The translations under genes were made by a program, and so were the position numbers. Below, piece by piece: positions 7,955-16,797 of a stretch of 44,977 bases of DNA. Where the stretch lies: IMG/VR virus record IMGVR_UViG_3300037155_000207, positions 1 through 44,977 of that record. One strand, given 5' to 3'. The notes below the pieces were generated by a model. That model saw nothing but the letters and a program-made list of their open reading frames with translations. It searched no databases and was not told the DNA's origin. The stretch is from a virus. Numbering within the stretch: the first letter of the stretch is position 1; each line of letters begins with the position of its first letter.

Positions 7955-9013
7955 ATGAATAGTCACCATTCTTTCGAAAAGAAATTAGCATGTAAAGTAG
8001 GTATCGAAAAATCACTACTCTTAGGTAGAATTCAATTCTTTGTAGAATATAATCAACAGAATATGAAAAATTACAGAGATGGGAATTACTGGATGTATGA
8101 TAGTAGTTCCGCTCTACAAGAAGTTTATCCGTATCTCAATGCAAGTTCTATCAGAAGATGGATGGTGGACCTTGAAAAGGAAGGGTGGATAGAATCAGGT
8201 AACTTCAATAGAAGAGCTAATGATCTTACAAAATGGTATACAATGGGTAAAAAATTCATCAATTATCTTAAAGAAGAGGGTGATAAATTACCTGATCAAA
8301 ATGATCAGCCAACTTTGTCACATGATCAAAATAGCCTTTTTGATGAAGAATTAGCCGCTCAAAATGATCAGGTAAATGAGTTACCTGATCAAAATGAACG
8401 GCCGGCCGCTCAAAATGATCAATCCATTGCTCAAAATGATCAGCCATTACCTATTATAGCCTATAGCAAACCTAATGTAGCAGTAGAAGAAGAAAAGAAA
8501 CCGGTCCCTGCTCCTCCCGGATCTGTTGAGAAAGAAATCCCGGATCTGGATTCAGAAATCGGAAAGCTTTTCATAACCTACTTTTCAAAGACTCCCCATT
8601 TCTCCCTGGTGGATGATATCAAGAAAACGATTGTTATGGATCAATCGGATAGAACCAATGCAGAAAACCTTAGAATTGCCCGGGATGCCTTTGCACAGGC
8701 AACCAGGCAGGATAAATGCACTGTTGCCTATGTGCTCAAAACGATTGAGGGTATGAAGCGCGATATAGCCACCAAGAAAGAAAAAGATGAAGCTTTGAAG
8801 AAAAAAGAGGAAATACAGGTAATGGCCAGTAATACCAACCCTAACAAGTGGAAGGGTACATTTAACGATATTACCGGCGGAAAGAATAAATATCTTGATG
8901 AACCCACTGCAGAGCCTATCAAAAAGATTCCAGTAATTGACAAAGACTCAGAGGAATACAAACGAAAGAAAAAAGAATTTGAACAGGAATTGAGTGAGGC
9001 AATAGGTGAGTAG
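7955..9013 (+). CDS. Replication initiator/organiser-like protein with winged-HTH domain
   Basis: The 352-residue product starts with a helical, winged-HTH-like region (about 1-105; ASSIRRWMVDLEKEGWIESG looks like a recognition helix plus wing), typical of phage replisome-organiser proteins. A low-complexity linker follows (about 110-170) in which QNDQ-type units recur, encoded by near-identical DNA repeats. The C-terminal half is charged and helical. In lambda O and related proteins the origin iterons lie inside the initiator gene, and this gene has the same layout. It overlaps the next gene by 8 bases. A replication role is inferred. Confidence 0.6.
   Translation: MNSHHSFEKKLACKVGIEKSLLLGRIQFFVEYNQQNMKNYRDGNYWMYDSSSALQEVYPYLNASSIRRWMVDLEKEGWIESGNFNRRANDLTKWYTMGKKFINYLKEEGDKLPDQNDQPTLSHDQNSLFDEELAAQNDQVNELPDQNERPAAQNDQSIAQNDQPLPIIAYSKPNVAVEEEKKPVPAPPGSVEKEIPDLDSEIGKLFITYFSKTPHFSLVDDIKKTIVMDQSDRTNAENLRIARDAFAQATRQDKCTVAYVLKTIEGMKRDIATKKEKDEALKKKEEIQVMASNTNPNKWKGTFNDITGGKNKYLDEPTAEPIKKIPVIDKDSEEYKRKKKEFEQELSEAIGE
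8292..8445 (+). repeat. Iteron-like repeats inside replication gene (candidate ori)
   Basis: Six copies of a unit with core TCAAAAT, four extended to CAAAATGATCA, have their CAAAAT cores at about 8297, 8327, 8360, 8390, 8411 and 8432. The spacing is 30, 33, 30, 21 and 21 bases. All are in the + orientation and in frame, so they also encode QNDQ repeats. Wobble bases are conserved between copies. The layout resembles the lambda origin inside gene O. A mere peptide-repeat linker is the alternative. Confidence 0.5.
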
Positions 9014-9209
9014 AAACAAGACTTGTGAATGCGGCCAGGAGATCTTCTTTCTGAAGACATCCAAAGGAAAGTTTATCCCGATCAATGTAGAATCATTGAA
9101 AGCTCCAGAGAGAGAAGATCTGCTTAATGGAATGGAAAGGCTATATGATTCAACACGGCATATTACACATTTCTCGACATGCCCGATTGCAAAGAAGTTT
9201 AGGAAGTAA
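9006..9209 (+). CDS. Small zinc-ribbon-like protein, copy A
   Basis: A 67-residue protein starting at GTG 9006 inside the end of the preceding gene. Pattern C-E-C near residues 7-9, then F-(I/L)-K-x2-KGKFIPIN, then H-F-x2-C-P near the C-terminus, arranged like a metal-binding module. The next gene is a diverged copy. Both are probably small zinc-binding phage proteins of unknown role. Confidence 0.5.
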   Translation: MSRNKTCECGQEIFFLKTSKGKFIPINVESLKAPEREDLLNGMERLYDSTRHITHFSTCPIAKKFRK

Positions 9210-9226
9210 TATAAAGGAAAGCCACT

Positions 9227-9457
9227 ATGAAACAGTACTACACATACTGCAGGGAATGTAAAGCGGAGATAGTATTCATAAGAAATAAAGAAGGAAAGAA
9301 TATTCCGGTCAATAAATCATCCTTAAATATCGAAGAGAGGAGGTCTTTAGCGATGGGTTTAATCATTCCTTATGAAGCACTATCAATGCAGAAACACTTT
9401 GATACTTGTCCTAAGAATCGTGATCAGAGAAAGTCAACCAATTATATGAGATACTAA
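9227..9457 (+). CDS. Small zinc-ribbon-like protein, copy B
   Basis: A 76-residue protein with CRECKAEIVFI at the N-terminus, the block EGKNIPVNKSSL and a C-terminal HFDTCP, matching copy A in order and spacing. The ribosome binding site AAAGGAAAG precedes ATG 9227. Tandem duplication followed by divergence is the simplest origin. Confidence 0.55.
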   Translation: MKQYYTYCRECKAEIVFIRNKEGKNIPVNKSSLNIEERRSLAMGLIIPYEALSMQKHFDTCPKNRDQRKSTNYMRY

Positions 9458-9458
9458 A

Positions 9459-10085
9459 ATGTCTAACAATATCCGGGATGGTTACAAATCGATATTTGTA
9501 GATCTGGGTAAACAGATTGATAATGCAAGTGTTAGTGCAATGAATAGAGCCGCTTCATCTGCCATTACTGCAGCCAGTGCACTGATCAGAGAGCGGTACA
9601 AGATAAGAAAACAAGATCTTGACTTAAGGTTTAAGATCGTACGTAAAGCAGATAAGAACTACCCAGTAGTTACAATCAAGATAACTAAAGGTGATATCGC
9701 TTTATACAAGTTCAATGCCACCCAGATGGGTCATGCAGGTAGACCTGCATTATATACTAAGTCAGGTAGATTGAAGAAGAACCCAAAGACTGGAGGGAAC
9801 GGTAAGTGGGGTGTCAAGGCAGAAGTTGAAGTAGGTAAGAGAGTAGTCTATCGGAGTAATGATGGATCAAGAGGATCCTTCGTCCAGACTATGAAGAGTG
9901 GACATGTCGGAGTATTCATTCGTAAATCTAATGAGAAAGGTTCAGGGATCAAAGAAATGTTTGGTGTTGACATTACCAAACTTATCGATCCTAAGTCAGG
10001 CAACAGTATGGTAATAAAGGAAATGACTGATGTATTCTACAATGTATATGATGAAAGGTTAGCGCATGAACTGTCAAGAGTATAG
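9459..10085 (+). CDS. Minor tail protein Z (GpZ)-like protein
   Basis: The 208-residue product resembles the GpZ family: an N-terminal helix (SVSAMNRAASSAITAASALIRERYKI), a basic beta-rich core with KFNATQMGHAGRP and GVKAEVEVGK, then GHVGVFIRKS and the C-terminal SNSMVIKEMTDVFYNVYDERL-type helix. In lambdoid phages GpZ helps complete the tail before joining to the head. It is odd here because it lies about 4 kb before the terminase, among early genes, rather than with the tail genes. Confidence 0.6.
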   Translation: MSNNIRDGYKSIFVDLGKQIDNASVSAMNRAASSAITAASALIRERYKIRKQDLDLRFKIVRKADKNYPVVTIKITKGDIALYKFNATQMGHAGRPALYTKSGRLKKNPKTGGNGKWGVKAEVEVGKRVVYRSNDGSRGSFVQTMKSGHVGVFIRKSNEKGSGIKEMFGVDITKLIDPKSGNSMVIKEMTDVFYNVYDERLAHELSRV

Positions 10086-10220
10086 TCAGTACTGTCTCAT
10101 AGTGGGACGGGCAATGGGTCCTTCCCGGAGTATGTTTAAATGGGTGCGGTTCGAGCCCAAACTCTTTCGACTTTTTTGCGAAAATAACATGAATTCTATT
10201 CTTTTTAATTTCAAGGTAAC

Positions 10221-10877
10221 ATGAAAAAGCAAAATCCAAAGCAGATTGTGAATAAGATAATAGCTCAGAGACCGGTTAAATGGCGGGACTTAGAGTGGTT
10301 ACAGATTGAAAACTTAAAAGATATTCCGGAAGAGAACTTTGAAAAACTAAAGAACTCACTCCAGGTAAACAATTTCATTCAACCATTTAATGTTTGGGAA
10401 CAGAGATCGGGTCTTTACTCAAAGATCTGGATACTCGATGGCCGGTCCCGCAAAAAAGCAATGATGGAACTGGAAGAAGGCGGAGTTAAGATCCCGGAGA
10501 AGCTGCCGGCTAATTTTATCCAGTGTAAGAATAGAAAAGAAGCTGCAAAATTAGTTTTAGTCTATTCATCTCTCTATGCTAAGATCACCCAGGATGGATT
10601 AAAAGAGTTTATGGATATAAATAAACTGCTGCTTAAAGACATTGACCAGGAGATGGATCTGGGCTTTGATCTATCTCTGCTGTCAGCTGACAATCCGGAT
10701 GTGGACCAATTAGAAAAACAAAAGAACATTTCAGATATCTATATCATCATTGGGGAGTACCGGCTTCTTCTGGAAAGAAAGGTCTATTTGAAATGGATGT
10801 CAGAGTTAAAACAGAAAGAAGGTGAAGATAAGATTGCCATCCTGAAGGAAATAAAAAGAAGATTAAGAATTAATTAA
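10221..10877 (+). CDS. ParB-like N-terminal domain protein
   Basis: The 218-residue product shows a ParB/sulfiredoxin-like domain: WRDLEWLQIENLKDIP, LKNSLQVNNFIQPFNVWE, then ILDGRSRKKAMMEL (G-x-R-x3-A box) and RKEAAKLVLVYSSLYAKIT. In many phages this domain is fused or adjacent to a DNA methylase, where it may hydrolyse ATP or act as a nuclease; no methylase is present here. It is the second ParB-like protein of the window and is unrelated in detail to the one at 3250-5319. It is followed after 2 bases by an HNH protein gene. Confidence 0.65.
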   Translation: MKKQNPKQIVNKIIAQRPVKWRDLEWLQIENLKDIPEENFEKLKNSLQVNNFIQPFNVWEQRSGLYSKIWILDGRSRKKAMMELEEGGVKIPEKLPANFIQCKNRKEAAKLVLVYSSLYAKITQDGLKEFMDINKLLLKDIDQEMDLGFDLSLLSADNPDVDQLEKQKNISDIYIIIGEYRLLLERKVYLKWMSELKQKEGEDKIAILKEIKRRLRIN

Positions 10878-10879
10878 AT

Positions 10880-11575
10880 ATGAAAGGTATAAAAGCAATA
10901 TGGACTGAAGAGTTAATTGATTTATTGAAGAGTCTATACTTCGAAAAGACAGAAAGAGAACTGGCTGAAATAATTGGACTCAGTAGATGTGCTGTTAAAA
11001 ATCAGATAAAAAGATTAGGGTTAAGACTTCCTGCAGATATTTATGAAGCAAGAATGAAGAGTACTCAATGGAGTAAGGATCATTTAGGTTTCAGGTGTCC
11101 TAAAGGTGTTCATCTTTCCCCGGGATCTGAATTCAAGAAAGGAATTGTTCCTAAAAATACTCTTTATGATGGCTGTATTCGAGTAAGGAATACTCATAGT
11201 ATACCATATAAATGGATTCGGGTATCTCAGGGACACTGGAGAGAGCTGCATAAAGTTATTTGGGAAAAGAAATATGGGGATGTACCGGAGGGGATGATTA
11301 TTATTTTTAAGAATAAAGATAGTATGGATGTTAGAATTGGTAATCTCAAACTCATAACCATGGCTCAGAATCTTAAAAGAAACAGGCCAGAGGATATTCA
11401 TACGAATATGGAATATAGATACAGATCTGATAAATGGGTGAGTAGTTATTTAATCCGGGACAAAAAAGTAAGGAAGGAAATACTTAAAAATCACCCAGAG
11501 ATAATTGAAATTAAACGGAATCAACTTATACTAAATAGAAAAATAAAGGAAACAGAGAGATGTCGGAACCATTAG
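10880..11575 (+). CDS. HNH endonuclease with N-terminal HTH
   Basis: This 231-residue protein starts with a homeodomain/Myb-like HTH (TERELAEIIGLSRCAVKNQI), followed by an HNH_3-type region: ELHKVIWEKKYGDVPEGMIIIFKNKD and IGNLKLITMAQNLKRN. The second metal-site His of classical HNH_3 is Phe (IIFKN), a variant I associate with many phage HNH proteins. It may be a free-standing homing endonuclease. It overlaps the next gene by 16 bases. Confidence 0.65.
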   Translation: MKGIKAIWTEELIDLLKSLYFEKTERELAEIIGLSRCAVKNQIKRLGLRLPADIYEARMKSTQWSKDHLGFRCPKGVHLSPGSEFKKGIVPKNTLYDGCIRVRNTHSIPYKWIRVSQGHWRELHKVIWEKKYGDVPEGMIIIFKNKDSMDVRIGNLKLITMAQNLKRNRPEDIHTNMEYRYRSDKWVSSYLIRDKKVRKEILKNHPEIIEIKRNQLILNRKIKETERCRNH

Positions 11576-11964
11576 TTACACTTAGAAATACTCTTTGCCA
11601 GAGGCAGGGGAAAACTTTCTTATATAAAACCCGGGAACATAAAATTAATAATTTCAGGATCACTGAGGACAAGTGCTATATATCCACTAGCATAGATCTT
11701 ATCGTTCTGGATTATTCTGAGGCTGAAAAGATTATCAGATCAGAATTCCTTCCTGTTGACGCTATTGAAATAGTTGCAGTTGGTGAGTCAATGACATTAA
11801 AGAAATTAAAAGAAAGTAACATCATTGCTACACTGCAGGAGAATATTGAAAAACTTAAACTCAGTAAGGAATTTATTAACCAGGCTAAGGCTATCAATGG
11901 TACCGTAAATACCATGCTTAACATTGTTAGGACTGAAATTCTATTTAAGAAGAATGGTAAATGA
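11560..11964 (+). CDS. Hypothetical protein
   Basis: A 134-residue protein whose last half is helical (LKESNIIATLQENIEKLKLS). The start overlaps the HNH gene by 16 bases and its stop overlaps the next start by 4 (ATGA). A good AGGAAAC site precedes the start. Not recognised. Confidence 0.45.
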   Translation: MSEPLVTLRNTLCQRQGKTFLYKTREHKINNFRITEDKCYISTSIDLIVLDYSEAEKIIRSEFLPVDAIEIVAVGESMTLKKLKESNIIATLQENIEKLKLSKEFINQAKAINGTVNTMLNIVRTEILFKKNGK

Positions 11965-12185
11965 AAGTAAAATATCAATATATCCATTTTGTTAAAGCTG
12001 AAAAGAATAAAAAAGAGCATTGGGAAGTTTACAATAACCGGACCGGCTCTTTACTTGCTTACATAATATGGTACCCATCCTGGAAACAATGGGTAACAAC
12101 TCAGGCTCAGGAGCAAATAATCTTTAGTGATTCCTGTTTTCTCGACATAATTGATTTCAAGAAACAATTGGAGCCACCTAAATGA
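11961..12185 (+). CDS. Small phage protein with Trp-rich fold
   Basis: A 74-residue protein with the pattern HWEVYNNRTGSLLAYIIWY and a Trp-rich strand (SWKQWVTTQ), a layout that recalls small beta-sheet proteins near phage early genes. Both ends overlap the neighbours by 4 bases. Function unknown. Confidence 0.5.
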   Translation: MKVKYQYIHFVKAEKNKKEHWEVYNNRTGSLLAYIIWYPSWKQWVTTQAQEQIIFSDSCFLDIIDFKKQLEPPK

Positions 12186-12865
12186 TAAAAAATGAGCATC
12201 CTATATTATTCAGTACTCCCATGGTAAAGGCTATTTTAGAAGGGAGAAAAACTCAGACCAGGAGAACTGTGAAACCTCAACCTGATGACAGTGGACTATG
12301 GAATCATTCAGAATTCCCAATGTCAATCGACAGTAATTTAGAAGGATGGCATGGGACTGTAGACGAAACAGGAGAAAATAAAAGGTTCAAATGCAAATAC
12401 GGAAAACCGGGCAGCATACTTTGGACGAGGGAGACATTTACGCGGGACGAGAACGGGCATATTGGCTATAAAGCATCTCCTGAAACATGGAGAACAAAAG
12501 AGAACGGGTTTAATGATGGAACAAACTGGATAAATTGGCAATGGACACCTTCAATCTTTATGCCCCGCTCAGCTTCACGCATAGATTTACTGGTAAAAGA
12601 TATCCGGATAGAAAGATTACAGGACATAACAGAGGAAGATGCAATCAAAGAAGGAACCCCAATTCCAGTAAGCGAAGAAAATAATGTGTTAATGCCACTA
12701 AACGGGAAATACTTTCCAACCGATTATTTCAAACCAGTGGACAAAACAAATTATAACCGTGCTTTTTACGGGGTTTTATGGGATGAAATAAACGGCAAAA
12801 CATATCCCTGGAATTCTAATCCATGGGTTTGGGTAATTGAATTTGAGAAAATTAAAAATGAGTAG
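12182..12865 (+). CDS. ASCH/PUA-like conserved phage protein
   Basis: The 227-residue product matches a conserved phage family: ILFSTPMVKAILEGRKTQTRR at the N-terminus, KPGSILWTRETF, WTPSIFMPRSASRI, IRIERLQDITEEDAIKEG and a C-terminal NPWVWVIEFE. The fold is ASCH/PUA-like, suggesting RNA or nucleotide binding; the reaction, if any, is unknown. It is common in Caudoviricetes early regions. Its start overlaps the preceding stop by 4 bases. Confidence 0.7.
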   Translation: MIKNEHPILFSTPMVKAILEGRKTQTRRTVKPQPDDSGLWNHSEFPMSIDSNLEGWHGTVDETGENKRFKCKYGKPGSILWTRETFTRDENGHIGYKASPETWRTKENGFNDGTNWINWQWTPSIFMPRSASRIDLLVKDIRIERLQDITEEDAIKEGTPIPVSEENNVLMPLNGKYFPTDYFKPVDKTNYNRAFYGVLWDEINGKTYPWNSNPWVWVIEFEKIKNE

Positions 12866-13325
12866 AAACATTCACTGGTCCATGGCTGATATCGAAAAGA
12901 TTCAAAAGAAAGGAGGTCTGCTTGCTGTACAGAAGCATATATTAAAAGGATTTGAGGAAGCTGCTGTAATTAATGCCAGGCATATTGCAACAAAGAAAAT
13001 ATTTGATTATCCGGGAAGGATATTTAATGCTCTTAAGGTCCTTAAAATAGCTGCAGTCCGTGAATATAGATTCCTTCATGATCGCAGATTCAAATTTGAT
13101 ATTGCTATTCCGGAGAAGAAGATCTGTATTGAATTTGAAGGTGGAATCTATTCAAAAGGAAGACATACCAGGGGGAAAGGATTTGCCAGGGATGCAAAGA
13201 AATACAATCTGGCCGTTATCCATGGATGGAAGTTATTAAGATGTACTACTGCAGATGTTAAAGAATTTAACTGGGAATTCAGAGCTGCAGATGAAATTAA
13301 AAAATTGATTGAAGGAAAGATATGA
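12858..13325 (+). CDS. PD-(D/E)XK-family nuclease-like protein
   Basis: The frame can be extended to a TTG at 12837; I prefer ATG 12858, which overlaps the upstream stop by 8 bases (about 155 residues). The signature is FDIAIPEKKICIEFEGG (D...E-x-E) followed by basic KGRHTRGKGFARDAKKYN and a strand-Trp-LLR, matching VRR-NUC/Vsr-like small nucleases. In phages such proteins may act as Holliday-junction resolvases or repair nucleases. The next start overlaps its stop. Confidence 0.6.
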   Translation: MSRNIHWSMADIEKIQKKGGLLAVQKHILKGFEEAAVINARHIATKKIFDYPGRIFNALKVLKIAAVREYRFLHDRRFKFDIAIPEKKICIEFEGGIYSKGRHTRGKGFARDAKKYNLAVIHGWKLLRCTTADVKEFNWEFRAADEIKKLIEGKI

Positions 13326-13774
13326 GAGTAATAATACTTGATCTGGATTATTCATTAGTAATGAATCCTAAAGAATGTCCCGGAATCGAGGATATTAAAC
13401 TTGAGAAATATGACAGGAGAATAACTAATCAATTCTCTGATCATGATAAGGTTTATCTGTATTCCAATAGATCTAATCGTTTTGAATATCAAATAATAAC
13501 CCAACTTAGACAACAATTATATTGGGTACCTACGCTTTCTTTTTTTAATAATGATTCGATGGAATTAGCACAATGTATTGATCGAGATATTGTTAAAGAC
13601 TCAGGCTCCTCGTTTTCAACTGAAATGAAGAAATATAATACCAAACAATTTATTATGTCCATGAACCTGGATTTGAGCGTTTACATTGCAATTGAGGCTG
13701 ACAAAAAAACAAGAGAGATGTATAATGAACTCGGAATAAAAGCTATCACCAAGGAAGAATTCTTAGGCATTTGA
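13322..13774 (+). CDS. HAD-like phosphatase domain protein
   Basis: This 150-residue protein opens with VIILDLDYSLVMN, the DxD HAD motif I (Asp7, Asp9), and contains YLYSNRSN as a likely motif II (Ser). The late IAIEADKKTREMYNELGI region resembles motif IV. Its length fits the phosphatase half of T4 Pnkp-like enzymes or small phage nucleotidases, without the kinase half. A role in end repair or nucleotide metabolism is inferred. Confidence 0.6.
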   Translation: MRVIILDLDYSLVMNPKECPGIEDIKLEKYDRRITNQFSDHDKVYLYSNRSNRFEYQIITQLRQQLYWVPTLSFFNNDSMELAQCIDRDIVKDSGSSFSTEMKKYNTKQFIMSMNLDLSVYIAIEADKKTREMYNELGIKAITKEEFLGI

Positions 13775-13778
13775 TTAT

Positions 13779-14441
13779 ATGGCTGATGCGAAATATGCTA
13801 CTTCAAAGCAGATCGGCGATCTCCTGAATGTCACTCAATATGATATAAAGAAACTCGTTAAAGCCGGCATGCCTAAACTAGGACAGAATAAATTCAATGC
13901 TGTCGAGTGTACCAGGTGGTATATAAATTATCTTAAAGAGAACATGGAGTTTGGGACCATAAAAGACATGGCATTGATGATTGATAAAACAGAAAGATAT
14001 GTTAACAAGCTAGTAGCTGAGAAGAACTTCCCGGGCAAAGTGGCCCATGGTAAGTATAACCGGGTTACTTTCCTGCATGCATATTTAAATTTTAAGGATC
14101 TACTGATTAAAGATGCCAAGACCGGTGGGGAAAATAAAACTGATGCTCAGGCAAGACTTGCAAATATAAATGCAAATCTAAAAGAGATTGAATGGCAGAA
14201 GGAGCTGAAGAACTTCGTACCGGTGAAACCACTTGTTTTCAATTTAACTAATCTATTTGTAAAATTTTCAAAAAACATAGATGGATTTCCATACAGAATA
14301 ATTAATAAACTATACGCTGCTTCTAAATCAAAGCCCGATATGTTGATCATACTAAAAGAAACGTCACATACATTAAAACAGGAATTATCACGAACTCACC
14401 TGGATGTAATTATCCAGGAGTCTTCAGAAACTAAAAATTAA
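13779..14441 (+). CDS. Terminase small subunit (Nu1-like)
   Basis: The 220-residue product contains two winged-HTH-like units: ATSKQIGDLLNVTQYDIKKLVKAGMPK (about 7-33) and GTIKDMALMIDKTERYVNKLV (about 59-80), followed by a helical region. Nu1-type small subunits bind cos DNA and recruit the GpA-type large subunit, whose gene lies 4 bases downstream. That position and the architecture support the call. Confidence 0.75.
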   Translation: MADAKYATSKQIGDLLNVTQYDIKKLVKAGMPKLGQNKFNAVECTRWYINYLKENMEFGTIKDMALMIDKTERYVNKLVAEKNFPGKVAHGKYNRVTFLHAYLNFKDLLIKDAKTGGENKTDAQARLANINANLKEIEWQKELKNFVPVKPLVFNLTNLFVKFSKNIDGFPYRIINKLYAASKSKPDMLIILKETSHTLKQELSRTHLDVIIQESSETKN

Positions 14442-14445
14442 TAAA

Positions 14446-16455
14446 TTGACATATATCCAGGAACAAACAAACAAACAAGGGTTCATTATCCCGGAAGGAA
14501 TAGTCCAGGGAATATTGGAAGATATTGTATCTACCATACTTACTCAGTTAACACCGGCTCAGAAGATAAAGGTAAGTGAATGGGCAAAGAAATACAGATA
14601 TCTCTCTCCGGAGGATACCGACAATTTTGGTTTATGGTCCAATGTTGGTTTTGAATACCTGGATGAACCTATGGATTGCCTACTGGATCCATATATCCGG
14701 AAGATTTCAATAATGAAATCTGCTCAGACAGGTTTTACCCAGGCAATGCTTAATATGATTGCATACCTGATCGACATGGATCCCGGGCCAATGCTCATCT
14801 GTTATCCTACTGAAAGTAATGCTATAAAATTTAGCAAAAGAAAACTAGAGCCCATGTTGCGCGATACTGAGCGGCTTCATGGGAAAGTCTCAGATCCAAA
14901 AACAAAGGATGGCTCAAATGCTACACTGGAAAAGACAATACCTGGTGGATTCCTTTCAATCGTTGGACTTGCCTCCCCCAATACTTTAACATCTCAATCC
15001 ATTAAATATTTATTCATTGATGAGAAGGACCGTATTAAATGGGTTACAGGTGAGGAAGGAGATACGATAAATATTGTTGAGAAAAGATTAACCGGCTTTA
15101 ATGAATCATACAAGAATATTAATATCTCAACTCCTACCACCAAGGGAAGATCCCGGATTGAATCTGATTATGAAAACTCTGATCAGAGGAAAAGACAAGT
15201 ACCGTGCCCGCGCTGTAATCATTTCCAGGTTCTGGACTTCTGGAATCTTAAAGGATGGAGGATCGATAAAGGAGTTTATATCCCGGAGGAAACATATTAT
15301 GAGTGCGAAGCCTGTAAAGCTCATCTTGATGAACGTGATAAATATAAAATGCTTCCTGATGGCCTCTGGATTAAAGATAAACCTGAGATCATTCATCATG
15401 CAGGATTCTATATCTCAGAATTATACTCAACACTCCGTACCTGGGAAGATCTCGTAAGAAGTTGGATCAGTAAGAAGAATAAACCTACAGAGAGGCAAAC
15501 ATTCTTTAATCTTGAGTTAGGTCTACCTTATGAAGATGTTGAATCGAAACCTCCAAATGAACTTGAACTTATGAACCGGTGTGAGGAATATACTTCAAAG
15601 AAGCTGCCTGAAGGTGTACTGGCTCTTGTAGGTTCTGCAGATATCCAGGGAGATCGTATTGAAGTCAAGATTAAGGGATTTGGAATGGAAGAAGAGAGCT
15701 GGCTGATCGATTATCAGATCTTCTATGGCAATCCAATGACTTTATATAATACGAGTACTGAGAATATATGGAGAAGAGTGGAATTATTCCTTGAAACCAA
15801 ATATTTACATGAATCTGATGTTTATTTAAGATTATCTGCATTTGGTATCGATACTGGGTATGCAACCAAATATGCTCAGACCTTTGTTAAGAAAATGCAG
15901 AGGAAAGGAAATAAATTCATCTTTGCTCTGCAGGGAGATAATAAAGGAGGCAAACAAGGTATCACCGGAGCTCCATTACTTTCAAGACCATCACAAAAGA
16001 ATAAACTTGGTGTCAGACAGTTCATGATCGGCACTGATACTGCAAAGAAAACCATCTTTAACAGGCTTAATATTGTTGAATTTGGCCCAGGATATATGCA
16101 TTTCCCTAAAGGTACAACTGAGGAATATTTTAAGCAGCTGGCCTTATCTGAGAAATTAGTTAATGTTTATCAGAAAGGTGTAGTAGTCAGGAAGAATTGG
16201 GTAAAACAAAGAGCAAGGAATGAAGCTTTGGATCTTGAAGGTTATTGCCTATCTGCCCTGGAATATGCAAATATTAAAAACTGGGATATATTAAAACAGA
16301 TGCTGCAGAATACTGCAGAGGAGAAAAAGAAAAACGCTGTCAATCAGGACGAAGAAGGCCCTAAAGAAAATAACTCAGGAGAAAATGAACCTAAGAAAAT
16401 ATTGCCTAAGAGGATAAAGATCAGGACCGGTAAGAATTTCGTAAACGATTATTAA
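14446..16455 (+). CDS. Terminase large subunit (GpA family)
   Basis: This 669-residue protein starts at TTG 14446. It has the GpA architecture: an N-terminal ATPase with an adenine-binding region, a Walker-A-like KSAQTGFTQ (about 90-98), Walker B YLFIDEKD (about 188-195) and a motif III-like STPTTKGRSRI. A CPRCNHFQ/CEACKAH zinc-like pair follows (near 255 and 285), then a nuclease domain with GSADIQGDRIEVKI. It drives packaging and cuts DNA at cos-like ends. The C-terminus reads TGKNFVNDY, a tail that recurs in the next gene's product. Confidence 0.9.
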   Translation: MTYIQEQTNKQGFIIPEGIVQGILEDIVSTILTQLTPAQKIKVSEWAKKYRYLSPEDTDNFGLWSNVGFEYLDEPMDCLLDPYIRKISIMKSAQTGFTQAMLNMIAYLIDMDPGPMLICYPTESNAIKFSKRKLEPMLRDTERLHGKVSDPKTKDGSNATLEKTIPGGFLSIVGLASPNTLTSQSIKYLFIDEKDRIKWVTGEEGDTINIVEKRLTGFNESYKNINISTPTTKGRSRIESDYENSDQRKRQVPCPRCNHFQVLDFWNLKGWRIDKGVYIPEETYYECEACKAHLDERDKYKMLPDGLWIKDKPEIIHHAGFYISELYSTLRTWEDLVRSWISKKNKPTERQTFFNLELGLPYEDVESKPPNELELMNRCEEYTSKKLPEGVLALVGSADIQGDRIEVKIKGFGMEEESWLIDYQIFYGNPMTLYNTSTENIWRRVELFLETKYLHESDVYLRLSAFGIDTGYATKYAQTFVKKMQRKGNKFIFALQGDNKGGKQGITGAPLLSRPSQKNKLGVRQFMIGTDTAKKTIFNRLNIVEFGPGYMHFPKGTTEEYFKQLALSEKLVNVYQKGVVVRKNWVKQRARNEALDLEGYCLSALEYANIKNWDILKQMLQNTAEEKKKNAVNQDEEGPKENNSGENEPKKILPKRIKIRTGKNFVNDY

Positions 16456-16470
16456 ATGAGATATTGAATT

Positions 16471-16797
16471 TTGTCTGATAATATAAAGCCAACAAAAATA
16501 GATATCCAACCTTACAGTGTTAAGGAAATATTGAAGCTGAATAAGAACGTTCAACCCTTTGTAAATAATTTAATTGAACATTATTTATCAGGTTCGATGG
16601 TTTCATTGACCGAGGAGAATAAAATTTGTTTGGAAGAAAAAAGCAAAGAATTGAATATGACACCTTCTGAAATTATTAATTTTATCCTTTCCAGATTCGA
16701 GATAACTCCACCGGAAAAAGTAAAGAAAATTAAGATCGAAGTTTCAAATGATCGAATTTCAATCAAAAAGGGGAAAAACTTTGTAACCGATTTTTAG
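16471..16797 (+). CDS. Ribbon-helix-helix-like protein with TerL-like C-terminal tail
   Basis: A 108-residue product from a TTG start. The centre (MVSLTEENKICLEEKSKELN then MTPSEIINFILSRF) has an RHH-like strand-helix-helix pattern. The last 15 residues (DRISIKKGKNFVTDF) match the end of the terminase large subunit (KRIKIRTGKNFVNDY) at 9 of 15 positions, although the DNA has diverged. Sitting directly after the terminase gene, it could regulate or compete with TerL for the same docking partner. Function is inference. Confidence 0.5.
   Translation: MSDNIKPTKIDIQPYSVKEILKLNKNVQPFVNNLIEHYLSGSMVSLTEENKICLEEKSKELNMTPSEIINFILSRFEITPPEKVKKIKIEVSNDRISIKKGKNFVTDF

Noticed and set aside
10086-10220. 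tRNA-like GGTTCGAGCCC between GpZ-like and ParB-like genes
   Set aside because: A T-loop-like string and small stems are present, but no acceptor stem, D arm and anticodon arm can be assembled into a cloverleaf.
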